The notes: a model not told the origin generated them from the letters alone. DNA of 18,117 nucleotides from Promethearchaeota archaeon (GCA_030668025.1 DAOUUT010000037.1:1-18117); one strand, 5' to 3'. Positions 1 to 7,670 are shown, counted from the stretch's first letter. Program-made: numbers and translations.

Positions 1-8
1 AATAGTAT

Positions 9-425
9 CTATAACGATACTACTTTTGCTCCTTCGCTAATTTCCATGAAACCTGCTGCTCCAATTGGATCTTCAACAAAGTCCCACATTTGTTCTCTTT
101 TTATACCCATTAAATCCATAGTCATCTGACATGGGTAAAGTTTCATTTTACCGTCTTCAACAGCGTCCTTAATTAATTCCCAAGGATTATCAATCCCAAA
201 TTTCTTTAACTTCTTCCTAAACATCAGAGCACCAATTCCTTTCATTGCCGTTGGCATGCCAGATGCTTTAGGTTTAAACTTCCTTTTTAAGAGGTTTAGA
301 CCCCAAAAGGTAAAGAAAAAGTTCATTTGTTCGTCCATTGCTGCTCCAGTAGTTCCAAGGATCGTTGCCATCATAAATTTCTCGAAGGATTTATCACTTA
401 CAATAAAACTCATTTTTTCAGCCAT
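9..425 (-). CDS. DsrE2-type (DsrE/DsrF/DsrH-like) sulfur-transfer protein
   Basis: A 138-residue protein of the DsrE2 family, small soluble proteins thought to carry or pass on persulfide sulfur, often together with TusA. The family is recognised from the N-terminal IVSDKSFEKFMMATILG strand-helix unit, the FFFTFWGLNLL segment and the CQMTMDLMGI segment, whose single cysteine (C99) is the expected sulfur-binding residue. ATG at 425 is preferred. A GTG three codons upstream (434) and another ATG at 413 are alternatives. It is the last gene of the minus-strand sulfur cluster, but about 100 bp of AT-rich DNA separates it from the TusB-like gene. A TATA-like stretch on the minus strand at about 490-505 could give it its own promoter. 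Family assignment is firm; the acceptor is unknown. Confidence 0.85.
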   Translation of the reverse strand: MAEKMSFIVSDKSFEKFMMATILGTTGAAMDEQMNFFFTFWGLNLLKRKFKPKASGMPTAMKGIGALMFRKKLKKFGIDNPWELIKDAVEDGKMKLYPCQMTMDLMGIKREQMWDFVEDPIGAAGFMEISEGAKVVSL

Positions 426-525
426 TTTAAACACTTTTTTTTCTGTTTTTTTTTAATTTTTAATAAATTTTTACTAATTTTTCTTGATATACTATAAAAA
501 AATCTTAATTTCTGTCTCGGATTAA

Positions 526-876
526 TTACATCCAAGATACAATTTTTATGGAATTATCTATAAGATCTATTAAATCATCGTATTCAATTGGTATAATTTT
601 TTCATGCGTTTGATCCAAGGCTATTCCACGAGCTTTCAAATCGGGAGTCATCGCATATAATCTAACTTCCAAACTGAGAAGGTCTCCTATTGCTTTTGTA
701 ATTAGGCCTCTCTTATTAATACCAATTACCCCATCGTGAATTAAAACAACTCCAATTTGGCTCCCTTTTTTAATCTGACCTTTCAATATTGGTAATAATC
801 GCTCTAAATGTTTCCCTGTAATTTCGCTAAACCCAAATAAATATAAAAAATTTAGTTTACTCAATTCTTGCGTCAT
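526..876 (-). CDS. DsrH/TusB-like sulfur relay protein
   Basis: A 116-residue DsrH/TusB family protein, one of the three subunit types of the DsrEFH/TusBCD sulfur-transfer complex in the cytoplasm. Diagnostic features are the N-terminal FLYLFGFSE strand, a central IGVVLIHDGVIG strand, the LYAMTPDLKARGI segment and the C-terminal DLIDNSIKIVSWM, very like the family ending in ...VVSW. It contains no cysteine at all, so if it belongs to a complex it is structural and sulfur would be carried by the TusD-like partner. It follows the TusC-like gene after 15 bp and is clearly co-transcribed with it. Start ATG at 876. Confidence 0.82.
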   Translation of the reverse strand: MTQELSKLNFLYLFGFSEITGKHLERLLPILKGQIKKGSQIGVVLIHDGVIGINKRGLITKAIGDLLSLEVRLYAMTPDLKARGIALDQTHEKIIPIEYDDLIDLIDNSIKIVSWM

Positions 877-891
877 TTTTTTATCCCTCCA

Positions 892-1260
892 TTAAAATCT
901 AAAGCATGTGTCTGCTTGTTCAATTAAATCGATTAATTCGTCAATATTAATGACCTTTAAATTCTCGTATTCTATTAAATCTTCGACAGTTAAACCAGCA
1001 TCTTTTAACGATTTATCTAAAACATATAATTCTAAGTCTGATAAGTCTGCTATTTCAAAAAACTCATCTAAAGGGTCCATACCAACGACTGTAGGTGTTG
1101 CGTTTTTGTTTAAAAGATAAACCGCGTCTCCAGTGAGAATTATTTGGCAATCAATAGATTCTCCAAGAGCTACAAATCCCGAACCAATTCTGATCGCTTC
1201 AGCAGCAGAATTTCTACCCGTTGGCGATTGATCGGCTATAATTACAACAGATTCTACCAT
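892..1260 (-). CDS. DsrF/TusC-like sulfur relay protein
   Basis: A 122-residue DsrE/DsrF superfamily protein, best matched to the TusC/DsrF subunit. The start VVIIADQSPTGRNSAAEAIR gives the first beta strand and helix, ILTGDAVYLLNK is the second strand-turn, and LYVLDKSLKDAGL precedes a C-terminal acidic helix. Cysteines at 38 and 119 do not sit at the TusD active-site position, which fits a non-catalytic subunit. Start ATG at 1260 lies only 5 bp from the stop of the TusD-like gene, so translation is probably coupled. Exact subunit naming within the DsrE/F family is less sure than the superfamily. Confidence 0.8.
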   Translation of the reverse strand: MVESVVIIADQSPTGRNSAAEAIRIGSGFVALGESIDCQIILTGDAVYLLNKNATPTVVGMDPLDEFFEIADLSDLELYVLDKSLKDAGLTVEDLIEYENLKVINIDELIDLIEQADTCFRF

Positions 1261-1265
1261 AGTTT

Positions 1266-1634
1266 TTAGCCCCCCGTTCCAAAAACAATTAATTTATCTG
1301 ATTCTATTGCCCAATTTGAGAAGTCTCCTAATCCTTCTTCAGTAGCTCCGTTAATGAAATTGCTTTCGCTTAAGCCCGTAAGACTAACCCACGTACTACA
1401 ACCCACAACTGGGATATTATTCTCATTAGAAAATTTCTCAATTTTCTCTGGGATGTTTCTTATAGTAGTTCCACAACTTATCTCCTTTTTAAGATTGTAG
1501 ACACCTGTTCCAAAAAAGAATATACCTATAATTTGATGCCCTTTTCTTATTGCAGCTTTACCTATTTCTATCAGAGAATCTACAGCTTGATATTTGTAAG
1601 GTTCAGTGCTAATAAAGAAAACATATTTAGACAT
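1266..1634 (-). CDS. DsrE/TusD-like sulfurtransferase subunit
   Basis: A 122-residue DsrE/TusD family protein and the likely catalytic subunit of the cluster. It opens with a YVFFISTEPYKYQAVDSLI strand-helix, has the central IIGIFFFGTGVYNL strand, and carries C79 in the VVGCSTWVSLTGL segment, the place where TusD/DsrE proteins hold the persulfide-forming cysteine. The C-terminal SDKLIVFGTGG is typical of the family. Known members accept sulfur from TusA and pass it on. It lies 29 bp downstream of the TusA start-proximal gene and 5 bp ahead of the TusC-like gene. Start ATG at 1634. Confidence 0.83.
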   Translation of the reverse strand: MSKYVFFISTEPYKYQAVDSLIEIGKAAIRKGHQIIGIFFFGTGVYNLKKEISCGTTIRNIPEKIEKFSNENNIPVVGCSTWVSLTGLSESNFINGATEEGLGDFSNWAIESDKLIVFGTGG

Positions 1635-1663
1635 ATTAATATCCTTACTCCGTATTACGCGTT

Positions 1664-1888
1664 TTAGGCCTTTTTAATGACAAAAATTAAGTTTCCATTA
1701 TCTTCTCGAAGTTCGATTAATTCGTCGCCTATTTTATTAAGAAGTGCTGGTATGTCCTTCTTCGCCCCAACATCATCAACCATAACTTCTATTATTTGTC
1801 CTTTATCCAAACCTTTCAATTCTTTTTTAGTTTTCAAAACTGGAAGCGGACATTTTAAACCAATATAATCTAATGTTTTAACAGCCAT
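1664..1888 (-). CDS. tusA: TusA/SirA-family sulfur carrier
   Basis: A 74-residue TusA (SirA/YedF) protein, a cytoplasmic sulfur carrier that holds sulfur as a cysteine persulfide. The hallmark CPLP motif follows IGLK near the N terminus, with C13 as the persulfide cysteine when translation starts at the ATG at 1888. An upstream in-frame GTG at 1897 would add MKK, but GTGAAAAAAATG looks more like a weak ribosome binding stretch before the ATG. Length and the two-strand, two-helix order match the family. It is the first gene of the minus-strand sulfur operon, so it would be the most upstream member transcribed from the region shared with the Lrp gene. Confidence 0.92.
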   Translation of the reverse strand: MAVKTLDYIGLKCPLPVLKTKKELKGLDKGQIIEVMVDDVGAKKDIPALLNKIGDELIELREDNGNLIFVIKKA

Positions 1889-1931
1889 TTTTTTCACTTT
1901 TTTTAGTTATTTTATCTATTTTTTTTTATTT

Positions 1932-1961
1932 TGATATCACAATAATTTAATTTATGATATC
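1932..1961. promoter_or_regulatory. Direct repeat TGATATC x2 upstream of tusA
   Basis: TGATATC occurs at 1932-1938 and again at 1955-1961, start-to-start 23 bp, about two helical turns, some 45-75 bp upstream of the tusA ATG. The core GATATC is itself palindromic. This is a candidate site for a dimeric regulator or part of the operon promoter. In such AT-rich DNA the exact spacing is suggestive, not proof. Confidence 0.3.
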
Positions 1962-2039
1962 TTTGTAGTAAAGAAATATGAAATAGTATTTAAATAATAG
2001 TTTTTTTAACTATAAGATATTGATTTATTAATAAAAAAT

Positions 2040-2065
2040 CACTAAAGAAAATGTGGATTTTAGTG
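2040..2065. promoter_or_regulatory. Candidate Lrp-type operator (inverted repeat)
   Basis: CACTAAA at 2040-2046 is perfectly inverted as TTTAGTG at 2059-2065 with a 12-bp spacer. It lies in the divergent region between tusA and the Lrp/AsnC gene, centred about 95 bp upstream of the Lrp start. Lrp-family proteins often bind dyads near their own gene and regulate the divergent neighbour. Binding by this particular regulator is inference. Confidence 0.4.
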
Positions 2066-2148
2066 AAAAAATTATAAGTAATAAAATCTTAATTAAGTTT
2101 TAGAGAATAAAATTTTTAAAAAAATGTAAAAATAATAAGAAAAATAAC

Positions 2149-2622
2149 ATGACAGCAACAAACTTAAAACTTCCAGAGATTGATGGAATTGATAAAAACA
2201 TTTTAGAATTACTACAAAACGATGCAAAAATTACAATAAAAGAGATTTCTGATAAAGTTGGAAAAAGTCCGACTGCTATAAGGTCTCGAATAGTAAGGTT
2301 AGAAGAAAAACTTATAAAAAAATACGTAGCTTTAATAGATTGCCGTCAGTTAGGATATCGCGAAATGGTAATAGCTTCATTACGAGTAAATTCTTCTGAG
2401 CCTTTGGAACGCATTAAGGGACATATTGAAGGTATGGAGAAAATCAAATTTGCATATATAGTAACAGGGGAATATCCCTTGTTTATCATGGCTAAATGTC
2501 TGGACCACCAAGATTCGATGAGTTTAATTGAGAAATTGCGAAATCTTCCCGGTGTTGAAGAAATTAAGACCCAAATCGTGTTAGATCGAATAAAAGAAGA
2601 TACAACTATTATTATTCCTTAG
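2149..2622 (+). CDS. Lrp/AsnC-family transcriptional regulator
   Basis: A 157-residue full-length Lrp/AsnC (feast/famine) regulator. Residues 13-60 form the winged helix-turn-helix (IDKNILELLQNDAKITIKEI, recognition helix around KSPTAIRSRIVRLEE). Residues 72-148 form the RAM ligand-binding domain, with VIASLRVN, the FAYIVTGEYPLFIMAKC strand pair and the LPGVEEIKTQIVL ending. Family members bind DNA as dimers to octamers and often sense amino acids. The gene is divergent from the sulfur-relay operon, separated by about 260 bp of AT-rich DNA with dyads, so it is a good candidate for its local regulator. A sulfur-linked effector such as cysteine is possible but unsupported by sequence. ATG start at 2149. 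Confidence 0.93.
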   Translation: MTATNLKLPEIDGIDKNILELLQNDAKITIKEISDKVGKSPTAIRSRIVRLEEKLIKKYVALIDCRQLGYREMVIASLRVNSSEPLERIKGHIEGMEKIKFAYIVTGEYPLFIMAKCLDHQDSMSLIEKLRNLPGVEEIKTQIVLDRIKEDTTIIIP

Positions 2623-2724
2623 AAGGATATGTGAAAAGAATTATTTAAAATTAATTCCTTTCCGATTAATACCTTTAAATTTAAAATTATAAGAAGAAAT
2701 AATCAATATAAACCCGAACTTAAG

Positions 2725-2731
2725 TTTATAT
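2725..2731 (+). promoter_or_regulatory. Probable TATA box of the J-protein gene
   Basis: TTTATAT lies about 50 bp upstream of the ATG at 2780 and is preceded by AACTTAAG, which could serve as a TFB-recognition element. Transcription would start near 2752-2755, giving a short leader. Confidence 0.4.
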
Positions 2732-2779
2732 TTCCTCGTTTTCTTATTATACAAAACAAAAAAAAGAAGAATATTTAAA

Positions 2780-3133
2780 ATGGAGAAGAATAAGGATTAC
2801 TATAATATTCTCGAAGTAGAAGAAGACGCCTCCGAGGAAGAAATTAAACTGGCTTATCGGAGATTAGCTAAAAAATATCATCCCGATCTTAATAGAACCG
2901 ATCCCAAAGCTAAGGAGAGATTTATCGAACTACACGAAGCCTACGATACATTAAGCGATCCACAAAGAAGGAAAATTTATGACCAAGCAGGTTACAATCC
3001 AAAAAACATTGATTTAAGCGATTTTCTTTGGAAATATAACTCTACTCGATTTAGAGAAATGTTAAGACAAATATATGCGAACTACTATAGACCTCCATAT
3101 AGTAAACCTCCTCCTGAAGGAATGTATACATAG
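2780..3133 (+). CDS. Small J-domain protein (DnaJ-like co-chaperone)
   Basis: A 117-residue protein made of an N-terminal J domain and a short tail. The J domain spans about residues 5-70: DYYNILEV, the charged helix [12 protein letters not shown], the HPD tripeptide at 34-36 needed to stimulate Hsp70 ATPase, and the [21 protein letters not shown] helix. No glycine/phenylalanine stretch, zinc fingers or substrate-binding domain of DnaJ follow. The tail is aromatic and proline-rich ([15 protein letters not shown]). It is probably a specialised J-protein that brings Hsp70 to one partner through the tail. It converges on the carboxypeptidase gene with 17 bp between the stop codons, so the two are not an operon. 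Confidence 0.92.
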   Translation: MEKNKDYYNILEVEEDASEEEIKLAYRRLAKKYHPDLNRTDPKAKERFIELHEAYDTLSDPQRRKIYDQAGYNPKNIDLSDFLWKYNSTRFREMLRQIYANYYRPPYSKPPPEGMYT

Positions 3134-3160
3134 CATTTTTTTCAAGAGTGCTAAATGCTA
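3131..3160. terminator. Hairpin between convergent genes
   Basis: TAGCATTT (3131-3138) is perfectly inverted as AAATGCTA (3153-3160) with a 14-nt loop. The left arm starts at the stop codon of the J-protein gene and the right arm covers the last codons of the convergent carboxypeptidase gene. A run of seven T lies from 3135. It could act as a shared termination structure. Confidence 0.45.
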
Positions 3161-4536
3161 ACTTTTGTTATAATTTTTGATAAGTTTTCTAAAGTGATAA
3201 ATGCACTTCCGATTTGAACACGAACTAATTTTTGAATGGGAATAACTTCAAATTTGGTATCGCTTAATAATTCCTTGATTTTTTGTTCAATCCATCTCTC
3301 TAAGTCGTTTTTAATTTTTGTAATCTCGATTTCTTTTTCCGGGTGAATTGAAATAATTTCTTCACATAATCTTACTAGCATTGATATAATTAACAATGTA
3401 TAATATCTACTTGAAACATTTAAATCAAATGCTTGAGAAACAGTTGCTTTCCCCTCGTACATTGAGGAAGTTTTTGTAACATTAATCTCTAATTCAAGCG
3501 AAGGACGATTTATCCTAATATAACCCTCCACAGCAGTGTATATTCGTGAAGATTTATCACAAAATTTCTTTATATGCCTAAAAATTTTCGTAGCATGTAT
3601 AGATATATTTTTCATGTATTCCAAAGATTGCATACGGAGATCTCTTCTTTCAAATTCGGTTAAAGTAGTATCTCCTATAGAATTGTGGTAGAAATAGGGC
3701 ATCTCACAAACTAGAGTAAAACTTTCTTCACTAACAATACTTTTAAGATAATCATATGATGAAGTACCACATGTTATAAATTCTTGAGGATTCTCTATAC
3801 CTTTAGCTTCAACATAATCATACTGCTTTTGAACACCAAACATCTGGAAAATCCCATCATGTAATTTCTTGATATAAGCTGTTTCAGGTTCTCCTAAATG
3901 TAATGGTAGATGCTCTCTCTTAACAAAGTTAACGAGATTATCAAACAAGTTTCCAATACCACGAGAAATATAAAAATATACTCCTCCAAAATCCGAATTA
4001 TGAAGACTATACATAAACTTAGGTTTTAATTTATTTATTAAATGCATTAAAGCTTGAGTCTCTGGTGGCGGAGTTTCGAATTTGAGTTTTTTATAATTGA
4101 TTGGAAATGTCCATTCAACTTGTTCAAAGGGCGCGGGTCTATAATAATTCTTTGCGTATTTTAAGGGATTAAAATCTCCTTTAAACCATCCTTCGTTAAG
4201 AATCGCACCATCTATATCAATTGCTTTAATTAAATACCATGTATAACCGGTTTTTTTCGTAAATTCAGGATTTTTTGCTAAAAAATGTGATAAAAATTCT
4301 AAACTCATGCTCCCTATTGGTTCATTGGGATGCGGGAATGCAAAGAGAAGCGCGTTTTTTTTTCCTTCTCCAATTTTTAAACAATATATTGTTCGTCCTC
4401 CTCGTGATTTGCCAATTTCTTTCAAGTCTACATGGTCAAAGGATTGTGCTAACTTTTTACTGGAACCATCCAGTTCAGCAATTGTCATGAATTCTTTATA
4501 GTTTGGGATTCGGTTTAAGATTTCTTGAAGTTCCAT
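3151..4536 (-). CDS. M14-type zinc carboxypeptidase
   Basis: A 461-residue metallopeptidase-like protein. The zinc site of the M14 carboxypeptidase fold is visible: HPNE (H69, E72) and a third ligand H179 in YSLHNSDFGG. R133 in NYYRP fits the substrate-carboxylate arginine and E278 in VCEMPYF fits the catalytic glutamate. The catalytic domain therefore covers about residues 40-300. The remaining 160 residues are mostly helical with no recognised domain. There is no signal peptide or membrane segment, so it probably acts in the cytoplasm. ATG at 4536 is chosen because GGTGA sits just upstream. GTG at 4548 would place that motif inside the gene. Substrate unknown; it could also be a deacylase/amidase of the M14-like group. 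Confidence 0.82.
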   Translation of the reverse strand: MELQEILNRIPNYKEFMTIAELDGSSKKLAQSFDHVDLKEIGKSRGGRTIYCLKIGEGKKNALLFAFPHPNEPIGSMSLEFLSHFLAKNPEFTKKTGYTWYLIKAIDIDGAILNEGWFKGDFNPLKYAKNYYRPAPFEQVEWTFPINYKKLKFETPPPETQALMHLINKLKPKFMYSLHNSDFGGVYFYISRGIGNLFDNLVNFVKREHLPLHLGEPETAYIKKLHDGIFQMFGVQKQYDYVEAKGIENPQEFITCGTSSYDYLKSIVSEESFTLVCEMPYFYHNSIGDTTLTEFERRDLRMQSLEYMKNISIHATKIFRHIKKFCDKSSRIYTAVEGYIRINRPSLELEINVTKTSSMYEGKATVSQAFDLNVSSRYYTLLIISMLVRLCEEIISIHPEKEIEITKIKNDLERWIEQKIKELLSDTKFEVIPIQKLVRVQIGSAFITLENLSKIITKVSI

Positions 4537-4591
4537 TTTTTCACCCACATAGAATAAGTTAATTTCGTTACTAAGTTCTATGAGAATTCAA

Positions 4592-4602
4592 TACTTATAT
4601 CC
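4592..4602 (-). promoter_or_regulatory. Probable TATA box of the carboxypeptidase gene
   Basis: On the minus strand GGATATAAGTA lies about 60 bp upstream of the ATG at 4536, preceded by TTTTTAA. The expected transcription start near 4568 would give a leader of about 30 nt holding the GGTGA ribosome binding site. Confidence 0.4.
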
Positions 4603-4740
4603 TTAAAAAGTTGTCATAACTTCTTTACAAAGAAACATTAAATTTTTTACAACTTTATAAGGAACAATAAACTCGTGTAACTTCAATTACTTTAGGTATT
4701 AAACCTAATTTCCCAGCTTTTATTTTTACTTTTTTCCATA

Positions 4741-4873
4741 TTTGTCAGAATCTGATATATAATTATTAATAAACATCGGATATCGTATATAATCTCAATG
4801 AAGAATTAATGAAATCCATAATTATTATAAAAAAATATCCGAATATATACAAAAATGTTAAATATCTGACAAA
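4741..4873. repeat. Nested inverted repeats upstream of the propeller gene
   Basis: Outer arms TTTGTCAGA (4741-4749) and TCTGACAAA (4865-4873) are perfectly inverted. Inside them TCGGATAT (4776-4783) and ATATCCGA (4835-4842) are also perfectly inverted, with similar arm spacings (26 and 22 bp). The gene-free stretch 4549-4898 otherwise holds only AT-rich promoter sequence. The structure could be a two-site operator, a DNA loop or a remnant of a small inverted-repeat element. Confidence 0.4.
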
Positions 4874-4882
4874 GAATAATTA

Positions 4883-4897
4883 TTATTAATATAAATT
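4883..4897 (+). promoter_or_regulatory. TATA box of the propeller gene, probably leaderless
   Basis: TATTAATATAAATTT is centred about 25 bp upstream of the ATG at 4914, the usual distance from an archaeal TATA box to the transcription start. No ribosome binding site is visible, so the mRNA is probably leaderless. The right arm of the outer inverted repeat ends 10 bp before it. Confidence 0.4.
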
Positions 4898-4913
4898 TGT
4901 GGTCGAAAATTTA

Positions 4914-7670
4914 ATGTTTAAAAAAAAAACAATTAAAATTGGGAAAATCTGGACAAATTCAATAAAATACGGAATCTTGATAATCTTACTGTTAAGTCTT
5001 GTAGGTATGCCCTTCGCAAACAAGAATGAATTCAGTAGGGAAGATAATTTAGTACCTAAAATAAGCGCACAATCAGTATCTCCATCATTGTTGGGTACTT
5101 ATACTGATCAATATAATAGCTCATCAGATATTTTTGTGTGTGGTGACATCGCGTATGTAACAGAACGCTGGAATGGGTTAGATATCATTAACATTAGCGA
5201 CCCTACTAATCCAACTCATCTCGCAACTCTTCTTGATTGGTCATGGGCAGTTAGGGTATTTGTGACTGCTGGTCTTGCCTATGTGGCGAATCTTGGTGAA
5301 GGTTTAGCGATCATTAATGTGAGTAACCCTGCTAATCCTAAGTTGTTGAGTAAATATGGCGATTCTTACAATGATACTAATGGTGTTTATGTTACAGGGG
5401 GGATCGCTTATGTGGCAGATATGGATGATGGATTAGAAATTATTGATGTGAGCAATTCAAGCAATCCTAAAAAAATTGGATTCTATAGTGAGGCGTTAAA
5501 AACTGCAAGCAATGTTTATGTTACCGGTAATATTGCTTATGTAGCTTGCTATTCAGGTGGTTTTCTAATTATTGACGTGAGCAATTCAAGCAATCCTAAA
5601 AAATTAGGATTTTTTGATGATGGTGGAAGTTCTTGTCTCAGAGTTGTCGTTCACAATAATATTGCTTATGCGACAGATTGGTTAGATGGACTTGAAATTT
5701 GGGATGTAAGCAACCCTAGCCAACCCAAAAAACTGGGAGCATTTACAGATGGGCCCGGTACATGGGGTGTAATGGTTGTAGACAATATTGCCTATGTAGC
5801 GGATTGGAATTTTGGCTTAAAAATCATTGACGTAACCGATCCCTCTCGTCCAGCGTTATTAGGTAGAGCTAGTTGTGGAAACAATGGCTCTAAGAATGTT
5901 TATGTTATTGGTGATATTGCTTATGTGGCAGATGGACAAGATGGTGTAGAAATATATGATATTGGATTTGTCAGAGGACAATGGCTAACTCCATCATTAT
6001 TAGGTAAGTATGGTGATGATTTCAATGATTCCTGGGGAATATATGTTTTTGGCGATATTGCTTATGTTGCGGATGGAGCAAGTGGATTAGAAATAATTGA
6101 CGTGAGTGATCCGAGAAATCCTATATTCCTCGGTAGATATGAAGATGGGATAGATAGAACATTTCGTTTATGTGTTTCTGGGGATATCGCATATGTGCCG
6201 GATGTAGAGAATGGTCTAAAACTCATTAATGTGAGCGATCCAACATCGCCTTCATTACTTGGCAAATATGGTGATAATATTTATAATAAGACTTATGATG
6301 TAGAAGTGTCAGGAAGTATTGCTTATATTGCAGATTATCAAAACGGCTTAGAGATAATTAATGTGAGCAACCCAGCCAATCCTACACTAATCGCAAAATA
6401 TGGTGATAATTCTAATTACACAGGAGATTTAGATGTTTCAGGTAATATAGTCTACCTTGGGGATGGAGATGATGGATTAGAAATAATCGATGTAAGCGAT
6501 CCAACCAATCCTACACTACTCAGCAGATTTGGCGTAGGTTCATCAAATAACACATATGGAGTTACTGTTTCTGGTTGTATTGCTTATGTTGCAGATGGTT
6601 CAGACGGATTGGAAATCATTGATGTAAGCGACCCAACCGATCCTAAATTATTGGGTAGATATGGAGATGAATTTAATGAAGCCGATAATGTATATGTTTC
6701 AGGGAATATCGCTTATGTGGAGTCTTTCACTGAAGGGTTGGAAATCATCAATGTGAGCGACCCGACAAATCCCATAAAGATTGGATCTTTTTATGATGGA
6801 GAAACCGGAACCGACATTCATTATTCCAATAATATCATATATATGTCAACTTTAGATGGATTAGAAATAATTGATCCAGGTTTAGATAATGATGACGATG
6901 GCCTTTCAAATGTTCAGGAAATGTATTTTCATTCCACTAATGTGAATGATGCTGATTCTGATGATGATGGGATTTCAGATGGAGAGGAAGTAGTTGAAGG
7001 TGCTGATGGATATATTACTGATCCTAATGATGAAGATAGCGATAATGATGGATTAGAAGATGGCGATGAATTTACATATTCTACAGACCCTAACGATGCA
7101 GATTCGGATGACGATAAGATTTTGGATGGGGAAGAAGTCGTGGCGGGTTCTGATGGGTATATCACAGATCCAAATGATGCTGATAGTGACAATGATGGAT
7201 TGATCGATGGATATGAAATTACTAACAGTACGGACCCCAATGATGCAGATTGCGACGATGATGGATTGATGGATGGAATAGAGATTCTTACCTACGGAAC
7301 AAATCCATTGAGTAATGATACGGATATTGATTCATTGCCTGATGGTTGGGAAATTCAATATCAATTAGACCCTTTAGTATATAATAGAGATGAAGATCCA
7401 GACGTTGATGGCTTGACAAATTACGAAGAATATTTAAATGGAACAGATCCACGATTAGAGGATACTGATGGAGATGGATATAATGATGGATGGGAAGTAG
7501 ATAATGGGTATGATCCTTTAGATCCAGAAAGTTATCCAAAACCGACCTGGTGGGATCTATGGGGATTACAAATCTTGATTTCTGCAGGTGGCGCAGTTGC
7601 AGCTGGTGTTGTGGGTATTATGTTTTTCTTATTTAAAAGGAAAATGAAAAAGAAGTCCTCTGGGGAATAA
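4914..7670 (+). CDS. Surface protein: two LVIVD beta-propellers, TSP3-like stalk, membrane anchor
   Basis: A 918-residue predicted extracellular protein. Residues 1-45 form a signal peptide (basic KKKTIKIGK, then ILIILLLSLVGMPFA). Residues about 57-656 contain fourteen LVIVD-type blades of about 43 residues, each like GNIAYVADG..GLEIIDVSDPTNP. Blade 7 breaks the pattern at YDIGFVRGQWLTPSLLGKYG (around residue 350), dividing them into two seven-bladed propellers. Residues 657-876 are Asp-rich thrombospondin-3/calcium-binding repeats (DPNDADSDNDGL). A WWDLWGLQILISAGGAVAAG membrane helix and KRKMKKK tail end the protein. ATG at 4914 is preferred over GTG at 4899 because it begins a clean signal peptide. 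It could be an adhesin or cell-wall component; no catalytic domain is seen. Confidence 0.9.
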   Translation: MFKKKTIKIGKIWTNSIKYGILIILLLSLVGMPFANKNEFSREDNLVPKISAQSVSPSLLGTYTDQYNSSSDIFVCGDIAYVTERWNGLDIINISDPTNPTHLATLLDWSWAVRVFVTAGLAYVANLGEGLAIINVSNPANPKLLSKYGDSYNDTNGVYVTGGIAYVADMDDGLEIIDVSNSSNPKKIGFYSEALKTASNVYVTGNIAYVACYSGGFLIIDVSNSSNPKKLGFFDDGGSSCLRVVVHNNIAYATDWLDGLEIWDVSNPSQPKKLGAFTDGPGTWGVMVVDNIAYVADWNFGLKIIDVTDPSRPALLGRASCGNNGSKNVYVIGDIAYVADGQDGVEIYDIGFVRGQWLTPSLLGKYGDDFNDSWGIYVFGDIAYVADGASGLEIIDVSDPRNPIFLGRYEDGIDRTFRLCVSGDIAYVPDVENGLKLINVSDPTSPSLLGKYGDNIYNKTYDVEVSGSIAYIADYQNGLEIINVSNPANPTLIAKYGDNSNYTGDLDVSGNIVYLGDGDDGLEIIDVSDPTNPTLLSRFGVGSSNNTYGVTVSGCIAYVADGSDGLEIIDVSDPTDPKLLGRYGDEFNEADNVYVSGNIAYVESFTEGLEIINVSDPTNPIKIGSFYDGETGTDIHYSNNIIYMSTLDGLEIIDPGLDNDDDGLSNVQEMYFHSTNVNDADSDDDGISDGEEVVEGADGYITDPNDEDSDNDGLEDGDEFTYSTDPNDADSDDDKILDGEEVVAGSDGYITDPNDADSDNDGLIDGYEITNSTDPNDADCDDDGLMDGIEILTYGTNPLSNDTDIDSLPDGWEIQYQLDPLVYNRDEDPDVDGLTNYEEYLNGTDPRLEDTDGDGYNDGWEVDNGYDPLDPESYPKPTWWDLWGLQILISAGGAVAAGVVGIMFFLFKRKMKKKSSGE

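Noticed and set aside
6929..7240. Serine-rich minus-strand ORF inside the propeller gene
   Set aside because: It is the antisense shadow of the Asp-rich repeats, whose codons read as Ser/Leu on the other strand.
7288..7539. His/Leu-rich minus-strand ORF
   Set aside because: Shadow of the TSP3-like stalk, no start signal and no family.
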